Shown here: positions 33,569-41,698 of the stretch, in pieces | Numbering within the stretch: position 1 is the stretch's first letter | How the letters are laid out: each line of letters starts with the position of its first letter | NCBI GenBank assembly: GCA_021847645.1 | Contig: JAJZQG010000005.1 | Location: forward strand, 1-64,000 | Reading direction: 5' to 3' | Origin: Myxococcales bacterium | GTDB lineage: Bacteria; Myxococcota_A; Polyangia; Polyangiales; Polyangiaceae | DNA: 64,000 bases | Made by a program: the position numbers and the translations under genes | Notes under the pieces: model-generated | Told to the model about the DNA's origin: nothing | What the model saw: the letters and a program-made list of their open reading frames with translations, nothing else | Databases searched by the model: none

Positions 33569-34369
33569 TCACGCGGCCGCAGTGTTGCTGGACTGGGCTG
33601 TGTCCGGGAACGCGGACGTGATGAGCAAGTGATAGGCCTGGGAGAGCTCGGCGAAGCGTGCTTGCATCGCGGACAGCGCATGAGGCTCCAGATCGCGGTG
33701 CAGGTCCGGGTGCACGAGCACCGCTGCACGTCGAAAGGCCTGGCGCACCTGCTCGCGCGTGACGACCTCCGGCAGTCCGAGCAGCTCCAGGGCGGCGGCG
33801 CGGCCTTGGCTCCGCTCGTGCTCGAGCGCACCGGCACGCCCCTCGCGCTCCGGCTCCACCGGCGGTCGTCGTGCGCCAGCCTGGTCGCGCGCCCGGGGTC
33901 GTCCGTGCAGAAACTCACGCGGCCCCAGCGCCACCGAAGCCACCGTGCGGACCTGCGCTGACAGGGGGTGAAAACGAAGCGACGCTCGCTCGATGCCGTA
34001 CAGCACGTCGAGCCGCTTGCGCATCTGGCGGCTGAGACCAAAGCGAAGCGTCGCGTCGCTGACCATGCCCAGCTCCCGCAGCACCTCGCCCGCCAGCGCC
34101 CCCGAACGTCGCCGCAGCTCGGCCACGAACAGCTCGTGCTCGGCCTGGCGAAGCACGCCTTGCTCGAGCAGCACCTCGCCGATGCGCGGCGCCGGGATCG
34201 TGGTCGACACGTCGCGGACGATGCCGCGCACGAGCGTGACCTGGTGGTGGGAGCCGGCCCACGGGGTGCTGCTGGCGATGATCTGAAGCACGCCCGAGAC
34301 GCCGCCGCGGTGCAGCTGGCCGAGCACGTCACCGAGCGTGGTAGTCCGAAGAGAGCCCGGCAGGATCAT
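33569..34369 (-). CDS. DUF4388 (PATAN-like) protein with C-terminal J-domain
   Basis: A 266-residue protein from ATG 34367-34369; a TTG two codons earlier is also possible. The N-terminus 'LPGSLRTTTLGDVLGQLHRGGVSGVLQI' matches DUF4388, a domain common in myxobacterial regulators and often found with response-regulator or FrzS-like proteins. A middle helical segment follows, then a J-domain: 'TREQVRQAFRRAAVLVHPDLHRD' has the essential HPD, followed by 'RFAELSQAYHLL'. J-domains recruit and activate Hsp70 chaperones. The combination suggests a switchable co-chaperone or a protein using the J-fold for docking; no DnaK is nearby. Confidence 0.78.
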   Translation of the reverse strand: MILPGSLRTTTLGDVLGQLHRGGVSGVLQIIASSTPWAGSHHQVTLVRGIVRDVSTTIPAPRIGEVLLEQGVLRQAEHELFVAELRRRSGALAGEVLRELGMVSDATLRFGLSRQMRKRLDVLYGIERASLRFHPLSAQVRTVASVALGPREFLHGRPRARDQAGARRPPVEPEREGRAGALEHERSQGRAAALELLGLPEVVTREQVRQAFRRAAVLVHPDLHRDLEPHALSAMQARFAELSQAYHLLITSAFPDTAQSSNTAAA

Positions 34370-34587
34370 GCCCAAGCAGCTACAATCGGGCGGTGCACGG
34401 GGCCAACTTCGTCGACGCTCGCTGGCGGCCCTCGCGCCACCCTCACGCGTCGCACCGAGTCATGTATGATGTGCGGCCGCAAGGACTTCCGGGAGGCCAT
34501 GCCTCGGAAACCAGCCTTGCGCGCCGCGCGCAAAACGCGTCATTGTCGTGCGTCCCGCCATGGCATAGCCTGCGTGCCGAATAGTCG

Positions 34588-37254
34588 ATGCCTCAGCCCC
34601 CGAAGAAGCCCAGCGTCATTCCGGTTGGTACCGTGCTGGCCGGCAAGTTCCGCATCACGCGGGAGATCGGGCGCGGGGGCATGGCTGCGGTCTACGAGGC
34701 CCAGAACGTCGACATCGGCAAGCGCGTCGCGGTCAAGGTCCTCAACCCGGAACTCCTCAACTCGGCGGTGGTGGTCGAGCGGTTCCTGCGCGAGGCGCGC
34801 GCTGCGGCGGCGGTCAACAGCCCGTACATTTGCGACGTGTATGACGCGGGCAAGCTTGACGACGGCCGGCCGTTTCTGCTGCTGGAGCTGCTCGAGGGCG
34901 AGAGCCTGTACGAGCGCATGGTCAAGGTGCGGCGATTCGAGGCGGACTTCGTGGCGCGCATCTTCACGCAGGTTTGCCGGGGGCTGACCAAGGCCCACGC
35001 GGCCAACATCATTCATCGGGATCTGAAGCCGGAGAACATCTTCCTGACCAAGACCGACGACGGGGAGGTGCTGGCCAAGATCCTCGACTTCGGGCTGGCG
35101 AAGTTCTACGCGCCGGTCGACGGCGCACCGGATCAGCACAGGCTCACGCGCGAGGGCGCGATCTTCGGCACACCGGCCTACATGAGCCCGGAGCAGGTCA
35201 AGGGACAGGGGCAGGTCGATTCCCGTGCAGACCTGTGGGCCATCGGGTGCATGGTCTACGAGTGTCTCACCGGGCGAACCGTCTGGTCCACCGAGCAGGG
35301 CGTCGCGATGATCTTCGCCCAGATCGCCACGGCCGCGCTGCCGCTCCCCTCCAAACGTCGCCCCGATCTGCCGCCAGGCTTCGACCGCTGGTTCGCCAAG
35401 GCCCTCGCCAGGGACGTCAACCAGCGCTTCCAAACCGCCAAGGAGCTGGCCGATGAGCTCGTCATCGCCCTGGATCAGGGCACGCCGTCGCTCATCCTGC
35501 AGACCTCGCTCGCAGACATCGAACGCGAGGCCGCGCCGCAGCCGCCCTCGTCGCGGGGACGGCAACGGCCGACCGCCGAGCCGTACGCACCGACGGAGCG
35601 ACCTCCCGCGCCGCCGCCGCCGCCCGCGCAAGGCTCGTTCGGTGCGGACGAGGCGCCGACCGAGAAGATGTCGGGAGCGCCCTCGGGCGAAGAAGCGACC
35701 GCGTTGGACGCGGTTCCTCCGAAGCCTCCGGTGTCGGGTGCGGCGCAGGCCAAGCCACGCGGCTCGCGTGCATGGCTGACGCTGCTGGGTGCGGTGGTGC
35801 TGGCCGGCGGTGCGTTCTTCGTCTGGACCAAGTTCATCCACGAGACGGTCAAGCCCGTGGAGGCGACCGCGCCGACGGTCTCGTCGTCACCGCCCGCGGG
35901 CTCGTCGGCGGTCTCGCAACCGCCGTTGCTCGCGGCGCCGATCTCGTCGGCCGACCTTCCGAAGTGGGCGCAGTCGCTTTCCGGCGGCCAGGAGCTGCTG
36001 AGCAAGGGCGACTTCGACGGCGCCTCCCGATCGTTCAAGGAAGCGTCGGAGAGCACCACCAGCGGCGTGCCGCGCGTGATGCTGGAGGACCTTCAGATCG
36101 CCGCCACGCGCGAGGGTTCCTGCACGCTGCTCGCCCTGGGCAGGCCGCGGCCCTTCGACTTGACCGACTCGGTGCGCCGTCCCGCGATCCTCCAGACCGA
36201 CAACGGCCCGCTGGTGGCCTGGGCCGACGAGCACGAGGTGCCCGGTCAGTGGCACACCTGGACCGCGCTCGTCGATGATCAGCTGCGCGCCATCACCCGG
36301 CCGGTCGACGTCACGCCGGAGGCTACGTCGGTGCAGGATCCTCGCCTGCTGGGCACGGCGCGCCAGGTGGTGCTGCTGTTCAGCGACCAGTACGGCAACA
36401 ACGCCGGCGTGTTCGTGCGGCAGCTGACCACCGCAGGACGCATCCTGGGCGAGCCGGTGCGCGTGACCGGCAGCAAGACCGCCACGACCTGGCCGTCGAT
36501 CGCCGCTGCTCCGCGAGGCGGCTACTGGGTGGCCTTCGGCGACGACGCGGACAAGGCGCCGTCCTCGCAGATTTTCCTGTTGCCGCTGACCGCAGCGCTC
36601 AAGCCCGAGCGCGAGCCAATCCTGGTGGCCGAGTTCGCGCAGAAGCATGGGCTGCTGCGGGCGCACGCACGCGCGCCCTCCCTGGGCATCGGCGGCAACT
36701 CGTTGATGCTCGCCTACCGCGTCGAGCGCGCGAAGGACAACGACGTGGTCAGGCAACGCATCGCGCTCGACGACCCGGGGCTCAAGACCGGGTTGAACGC
36801 CGATCCCCTGCCCACCAGCGACCGGGTGCTGGGCGAGATGTCGCTGGTGTCGGATCGCAAGGCCAAGGTCCAGTATCCGACCATCGACTGCGATCAGACG
36901 GGCTGCTTCGTGGTGTGGCGCGAGGACCCACGCGGCGACTACGCGGCGTTCGTCGACCCGGCCGCGGGCACGCTCATCTGGCGCAAGAAGTTCTCCGCCA
37001 CCGGCGGGCAGGTCACCGTGGCCGACGACGGCGCGGGCGGCGGCCTGGTGGCCTGGTATCAGACAGGACGCGTGCGCGTCGCACCGATCACGCGCGACGG
37101 TATCCGAGAGGGCACCACGATCGCACGCGTCACGGGCGAGCAACCCAGGCCGTCCATCGCACCGGGCGCCAAGCGCGGCGAGTGGTTGCTCGCTTGGACC
37201 GACTACGAAGCCGGACACCTCGAGGCCTACATCGCTCGCGTTCAGTGCAAGTGA
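34588..37254 (+). CDS. Membrane Ser/Thr protein kinase with C-terminal extracytoplasmic sensor-like domain
   Basis: An 888-residue Hanks-type kinase. The catalytic domain covers about 20-285: G-loop 'GRGGMAAV', Lys50 in 'VAVK', 'HRDLKPEN' with Asp145, 'DFGLAKF' with Asp167, and 'GTPAYMSPEQ'. A Pro/Glu-rich juxtamembrane stretch follows, then one transmembrane helix at about 396-414 ('LTLLGAVVLAGGAFFVW'). The outer ~470 residues contain repeated beta-type units ('GPLVAWADEHEVPGQW', 'GGYWVAFGDDADKAP', 'GCFVVWREDPRGDYAAF'), probably a propeller, suited to binding an external ligand. The kinase should relay this to cytosolic targets. It precedes the acetyltransferase gene by 22 bases and may lead the operon through 41244. 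No clear ribosome site precedes ATG 34588. Confidence 0.88.
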   Translation: MPQPPKKPSVIPVGTVLAGKFRITREIGRGGMAAVYEAQNVDIGKRVAVKVLNPELLNSAVVVERFLREARAAAAVNSPYICDVYDAGKLDDGRPFLLLELLEGESLYERMVKVRRFEADFVARIFTQVCRGLTKAHAANIIHRDLKPENIFLTKTDDGEVLAKILDFGLAKFYAPVDGAPDQHRLTREGAIFGTPAYMSPEQVKGQGQVDSRADLWAIGCMVYECLTGRTVWSTEQGVAMIFAQIATAALPLPSKRRPDLPPGFDRWFAKALARDVNQRFQTAKELADELVIALDQGTPSLILQTSLADIEREAAPQPPSSRGRQRPTAEPYAPTERPPAPPPPPAQGSFGADEAPTEKMSGAPSGEEATALDAVPPKPPVSGAAQAKPRGSRAWLTLLGAVVLAGGAFFVWTKFIHETVKPVEATAPTVSSSPPAGSSAVSQPPLLAAPISSADLPKWAQSLSGGQELLSKGDFDGASRSFKEASESTTSGVPRVMLEDLQIAATREGSCTLLALGRPRPFDLTDSVRRPAILQTDNGPLVAWADEHEVPGQWHTWTALVDDQLRAITRPVDVTPEATSVQDPRLLGTARQVVLLFSDQYGNNAGVFVRQLTTAGRILGEPVRVTGSKTATTWPSIAAAPRGGYWVAFGDDADKAPSSQIFLLPLTAALKPEREPILVAEFAQKHGLLRAHARAPSLGIGGNSLMLAYRVERAKDNDVVRQRIALDDPGLKTGLNADPLPTSDRVLGEMSLVSDRKAKVQYPTIDCDQTGCFVVWREDPRGDYAAFVDPAAGTLIWRKKFSATGGQVTVADDGAGGGLVAWYQTGRVRVAPITRDGIREGTTIARVTGEQPRPSIAPGAKRGEWLLAWTDYEAGHLEAYIARVQCK

Positions 37255-37276
37255 GCTCTCTCGCAGTCATGGTCCC

Positions 37277-37861
37277 ATGCTCAACATCCCGACACGCGCC
37301 TTGGTTCGAGCCAACCCCCTGACCAGCACGCGCACCGTGCTGCGGCCACTCGATCCGTCCGACGCGCTCGACATGTTTCGCGCCGTCGAAGAGTCCCGCG
37401 CGCACCTGTACCCGTGGCTGCCGTGGGTGCCGTTCCACACCGACGAGCCTGCGGCACGGCGGTTCGCCGACGCCTGCGTGACGGATTGGGATCAGGGGCG
37501 CGCGATGCGCATGACCATCCGCGATCGCGGCACCAACGTGCTGCTCGGTGTGGTCGGGCTCGAATCCGTCGTGCACATGCACCAGTCCTGCGAGATCGGC
37601 TACTGGTTGCGCGAACCCGCCGAGGGAAGGGGGCTGATGACCGAAGCGGCAACGACCGCCCTTCGCTTCGCCTTCGACCGCATCGGCGTGCACCGCGTGC
37701 GCGTCGCCGCCGCCACCGCCAATCACCGATCCATCGCCGTCATCGCGCGGCTCGGCTTCCGTTTCGAAGGCATCGCCCGCGAGGCCGAGTTCTGCGCCGG
37801 CCGTTGGCTCGATCACGCCCAGTTCGGCATGCTCGCCGGAGACTTCGCCCAACTCCGCTGA
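37277..37861 (+). CDS. GNAT N-acetyltransferase, RimJ/RimL type
   Basis: A 194-residue protein of the GNAT superfamily. 'TVLRPLDPSDALDMF' is the typical RimJ/RimL opening. 'CEIGYWLREPAEGRGLMTEAATTAL' carries the acetyl-CoA pyrophosphate loop (R/Q-x2-G-x-G/A variant), and 'ANHRSIAVIARLGFRFEG' is the C-terminal motif. Members acetylate the N-terminus of ribosomal proteins or small amines; the substrate here is unknown. It lies 22 bases after the Ser/Thr kinase and 12 bases before a histidine kinase, so it is probably part of a signalling operon, an unusual partner for a two-component pair. Confidence 0.9.
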   Translation: MLNIPTRALVRANPLTSTRTVLRPLDPSDALDMFRAVEESRAHLYPWLPWVPFHTDEPAARRFADACVTDWDQGRAMRMTIRDRGTNVLLGVVGLESVVHMHQSCEIGYWLREPAEGRGLMTEAATTALRFAFDRIGVHRVRVAAATANHRSIAVIARLGFRFEGIAREAEFCAGRWLDHAQFGMLAGDFAQLR

Positions 37862-37873
37862 CAGGAGGGAACC

Positions 37874-39379
37874 GTGCCGTCCCTCCTCGATCGCCTCCGG
37901 CACGCACCCCTCCCGCTGGTGCCGCTGCTGCCTGCGATCGTGGTCGTCGTAGGCATCGGCACCGCCTTGATCGTCGGGCTGCTCGGTGCTGCGCAGCTGC
38001 GTTCGACCAGCGACGCAGTCGCCGCCGACCGCGCCAAGGTGCTGTCCACCACACTCGCCCGACGCCTGCGCGCCACGTCGTCCGAGGATCAGGCGCAGGT
38101 CGTGCGCCGCGCCGCTCGTCGTTCCGGCGCCGAGATCCTGCTCGCAAGCCACGAAGGCACGGTCATCACCGACGCCACCTTCGGATTGCCGCCAGACGTG
38201 TCCGTCACCGATCTGCTCTCGCAAGAGCACGGCGCAATCCGCACGCGCATCGGCCGCACCATGTTCGCCGTCGAACCTCTCGGCACACCCTTCCAGACCA
38301 GCGCTCTCATCGTCCTCGTCCCCGCGCCCTCGCAACCCGAAGGCGCACGCGCGCTGCTGCGCTCCGTGCTTGCCCTGACCGCGCTGCTGGTGGGCGTGGC
38401 CGCCGTCGTCGCGTTCGTCTTCGGACGCGACCTGCGCGCCGACGTCGACTATGTGCGCGAGCAGATCGAGAAGATGGCCCGTCCCGACACCAGCCCGGCC
38501 GGCACGCTGGTGCCCGTACGCGTGGCCGATCAGGTCGGCTTGCTGACCGACGCGTTCAACGTGCTGGTCGACAGGTTCACTGCCGCCGAGCGCGCCTACC
38601 GGGAAGACCTCACGCGCGTCGCCGCCCTCGATCGCGACCGCTCCGCCTTCCTCGGCGCCTTGAGCCACGAGCTGCGAACACCGCTGAACGCCATCCTGGG
38701 CTTCACGGACATTCTGCTGAGCGAAGTCGACGGCCCGCTCGATCCCGACACGCGCGAGAACCTGCAGATGGTCCGCTCCAGTGGCTCGCACCTGCGTGGC
38801 CTCATCGACGACATCCTGGAGCTTTCGGCCCTCGAGTCCGGGCAGCTGCACCTGTCCCGCGCCGTGGTCGATGTCCACGCCGTGGCCGAGGACGTGATCC
38901 GCGAAGCCGCTGCCCGCCTCGAGCGCAAGCCCATCAGGCTCTCGGTCACCGGAGCCTCGCCCACGCTCGCTCACGTCGACGAGCGACGGCTCTGGCAGGT
39001 GCTCAGCAACCTAGTGGGCAACGCGATCAAGTTCACCGAGCGCGGCACCGTGAGCATCGACGTGCGCATGGACCAGGGCAATGTGGTGATGTCGGTAGCG
39101 GACACCGGACCGGGTATCTCCGCAGCCGAGCTCGATGCGATCTTCCACGAGTACCGGCAGGCCGGGCCCGCGCACGCTCGCCGCAAGGGCACGGGCTTGG
39201 GGCTGTTCATCGCCAAGCGCCTGGTGACCATGCACGGCGGAACCATCACGGTCAGCAGCAAGATCGCCCGCGGCTCGACCTTCGTCGTGCGCATCCCCGC
39301 CTTCGCCATCGAGCCGCAGGAGCCCGACTCTCCGCCCTCGGCCATCCACGTCGTCGACACTACCGGAGCCGGCGCATGA
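37874..39379 (+). CDS. Membrane sensor histidine kinase
   Basis: A 501-residue kinase. Two transmembrane helices (about 13-36 and 171-190) enclose a ~130-residue periplasmic sensor region. A HAMP-like segment follows ('FGRDLRADVDYVREQIEKMAR'). The H-box 'SHELRTPLNAILGF' has the phospho-acceptor His265. The ATP-binding domain is intact: N-box 'NLVGNAIKFT', G1 'DTGPGI', G2 'KGTGLGLFIAKRL'. It should autophosphorylate and donate to an unlinked response regulator. Its TGA overlaps the ATG of the next gene, a histidine-kinase-like protein lacking a proper ATP site, so the two are made together and may act as a heteromeric pair. Confidence 0.92.
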   Translation: MPSLLDRLRHAPLPLVPLLPAIVVVVGIGTALIVGLLGAAQLRSTSDAVAADRAKVLSTTLARRLRATSSEDQAQVVRRAARRSGAEILLASHEGTVITDATFGLPPDVSVTDLLSQEHGAIRTRIGRTMFAVEPLGTPFQTSALIVLVPAPSQPEGARALLRSVLALTALLVGVAAVVAFVFGRDLRADVDYVREQIEKMARPDTSPAGTLVPVRVADQVGLLTDAFNVLVDRFTAAERAYREDLTRVAALDRDRSAFLGALSHELRTPLNAILGFTDILLSEVDGPLDPDTRENLQMVRSSGSHLRGLIDDILELSALESGQLHLSRAVVDVHAVAEDVIREAAARLERKPIRLSVTGASPTLAHVDERRLWQVLSNLVGNAIKFTERGTVSIDVRMDQGNVVMSVADTGPGISAAELDAIFHEYRQAGPAHARRKGTGLGLFIAKRLVTMHGGTITVSSKIARGSTFVVRIPAFAIEPQEPDSPPSAIHVVDTTGAGA

Positions 39380-41244
39380 ACGCCACGGCAGGCGGACTCA
39401 CGCAGGCGGTGCTCGGCTATGTCGTCGTCACGGCCGCCCTGACCGGTGTGGCGCTGGGCTTCGCCGCCCCCCGGTTCCTGCTCATCGCCCCGGCAACCGC
39501 ACAGTCGGCAGCCAACTCCGGGCTCGCCATCGGCAGTGTCGCCCTGGTCTTCATCTGCCTGACAACCTGGGTCGTGCTGCGGCGCCTGCGCTTCACCCTG
39601 CGCGCGATCGGCCTCGGCTCCCGCACGGTCGAGCCCGACGACCTTCGCGCTCTGGACCGCGCCCCCGGCCAGATCACGATCACCGCTCTGGGCATCGCCG
39701 TCCTCGCCGTCGTCATCGCGATCGTGCCGCCCTTGCGCGTGCAGGGCATGGACCTCGAGTCCGCCGTCGGGCTCGGACTCCTCGCGGTCACCTTGTGCGC
39801 CACCGCCGCTCTCGCGCTCTACATCCTCATCCGGCGTCGTGTCGCCCGGACCATCGCGCTCGCCCCCGAAGACGCCACGCGCGAGATGATCCAGCGCGTA
39901 CGCGCTGTCGAGCGCCCCGACCTGCGCATCGTGCAGCGCGTCGTCATGGCCGTGCTCACCCCCACGGCGATGGTCGCCTTCGGCATCGCGATCCTCGCCC
40001 ACGCACACGTGCGCGCCTTCGAGGCCCGCGGACGGCTGGCGACGGCGATGGCGATCGCGCAGGCCGCCCTCGAGCCGGTCCCGGGCGCCGTGCCCACGGC
40101 CGGAGAGGGCGACGCGGTCGACGCCGCGGACGAGGACGGATTCGAAACCCAGCTGTGGGTCGACCAGGCGACATTCGGCATCACGCGCGAGTCGACCGGC
40201 ATCGTTCGCGTCACCGTGCCCTTGGATTACGGGCATGCGGTCCTGAGCTTCGACGAGACCACGTTGCCCGCACTCGCGGTCTCGTCCCTGATTGCAGGGC
40301 TGGTCGCGTCGTTGCTGGCGGCGGCGCTCGCGGCCTTCGTGGGACGGATGCTGGTGACCGACCTGGTGCAGGCCACTCGACAAGTGCAGCTGCTGGGCAC
40401 CGAGGCGGTGCTGCGGGGCTCGACGCGGGTGGCGCGCCCCGCGCGATTCGCAGTCGTGGTGAACCTGGGCGTGGCGATCGAGGCCCTCGCGGCTCGGTTT
40501 CGCGTGTTCGCTTCGGCACAGGAGAAAGCCATCGAGGCGCGCGAGGCGGCTCGTCGCATGCGCGGGCTGCTGTTCGCCTCCGTCAGCCACGACTTCAAGG
40601 GCTCGCTCAACACCATTCTCGGGTTTGCCGACCTCATCGACCACCGCACGCTCGTCCCCTCGCAACGTGAGAGTCTGGAGGTCATCCGCCACCGCGGCCG
40701 CGAGCTGCTGAGCCTGGTCCAGTCCATTCTCGACGGCGCCCGCGTGGAGGCCGGACAGCTCGTGCTCGACCGCAAGACCGTGCGCCTCGCCGACGTGGTG
40801 GGCGAGGCCGTGGAATCCGTCATCCGCAGCGCTCCCCCCTCCCCGGTCGTGATCATCAATGACGTAGACGCCGACGCGCCGTGGCTGGTGCAGGCGGACT
40901 TCGGACGCCTGTGCGACGCATTCTGCGCGTTGTTGCGCCACTCGCTCAGGACGTCGACGCAAGGACGTATCGCGGTGCGGGGCGCCGCGGCGCCATCGGG
41001 CAAGGAGGCGCTGATCGACGTGGAGGCGCCGACGCGGGCGGTGCCGGCAGCCACGCTCAGCCGCCTGCTGCTGCCGGACGGCGACAGTACGATGCCGAGG
41101 TCGGCGGGGGGATTGGCTATCGGGCTGTCGCTGGCGCGGTCGCTGGTGGTCTTGCACCAGGGCAACGTGCGGGCATTCGACGTGGAAGGCGGAGTCGTGC
41201 TGCGCGTGAGTCTGCCGCTGGTGGAGAGGGCCCGAAGTGGATAG
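39376..41244 (+). CDS. Degenerate (pseudo-) sensor histidine kinase
   Basis: A 622-residue membrane protein with roughly five to six hydrophobic helices before residue 345 and a soluble loop between. The dimerisation domain keeps an H-box-like 'SVSHDFKGSLNTILGF' with His405. The ATP-binding region is eroded: where the N-box should be is 'FCALLRHSLRTS' with no Asn, and the G1 motif D-x-G-x-G is replaced by 'DVEAPTRAV'. Only a G2-like 'GGLAIGLSLARSL' remains. It probably cannot bind ATP normally; it could still accept phosphate from, or modulate, the intact kinase whose stop codon overlaps its ATG (ATGA, 39376-39379). The true start is fixed by that overlap; the longer open frame upstream is out of phase with real genes. 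Confidence 0.82.
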   Translation: MNATAGGLTQAVLGYVVVTAALTGVALGFAAPRFLLIAPATAQSAANSGLAIGSVALVFICLTTWVVLRRLRFTLRAIGLGSRTVEPDDLRALDRAPGQITITALGIAVLAVVIAIVPPLRVQGMDLESAVGLGLLAVTLCATAALALYILIRRRVARTIALAPEDATREMIQRVRAVERPDLRIVQRVVMAVLTPTAMVAFGIAILAHAHVRAFEARGRLATAMAIAQAALEPVPGAVPTAGEGDAVDAADEDGFETQLWVDQATFGITRESTGIVRVTVPLDYGHAVLSFDETTLPALAVSSLIAGLVASLLAAALAAFVGRMLVTDLVQATRQVQLLGTEAVLRGSTRVARPARFAVVVNLGVAIEALAARFRVFASAQEKAIEAREAARRMRGLLFASVSHDFKGSLNTILGFADLIDHRTLVPSQRESLEVIRHRGRELLSLVQSILDGARVEAGQLVLDRKTVRLADVVGEAVESVIRSAPPSPVVIINDVDADAPWLVQADFGRLCDAFCALLRHSLRTSTQGRIAVRGAAAPSGKEALIDVEAPTRAVPAATLSRLLLPDGDSTMPRSAGGLAIGLSLARSLVVLHQGNVRAFDVEGGVVLRVSLPLVERARSG

Positions 41245-41698
41245 ACGGATCGTCCAGCCCGCCGGGCACGCGGTTCGGCAAACCGAATCATCCACCACCC
41301 CTGTCAGACGGATCCGCCTACGAGCTTCGGGTAGGCAGCGCTCGAGCATGTGCGTCGGCGCCCCGCCCAGGGCGCATCGATCGTACCCGCTTGCCGCGTC
41401 GTTCCGCTGCGTGAGCTCGCTCGTGGCAGGCGAGTGATCCGCGACGTATACGGGTGAGGTTCGCGATCGGTGCCTCGATGTCCGGGGCAGACTGCCACGT
41501 AGTTCCTGCAACTTCCCGTGCCGCGCACCAAGGGCTGTTCGCCCGGTCGTTGTTCGCGGCGTTGCGCTGACGTAGCATCGACTCACCCGTGGATAATCTC
41601 CTCCACCGCATCGACGATCGCGGGCGCTCGGGCACGCTCTCGTGCCGCCTGCGCACGCAGACCGGCGTCGAAGCGACGATTGCCCTGGAGGGTGCGCC
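41245..41698 (+). other. Non-coding region before the efflux genes
   Basis: About 450 bases with no convincing gene. A weak hairpin (41272-41278 with 41283-41289, including one G-U pair) follows the pseudo-kinase stop. A GATAAT at 41592-41597 could be a -10 element about 100 bases before the EmrB-type gene, but no good -35 is at the right distance. No transcriptional regulator of the efflux pair is visible here. Confidence 0.4.
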
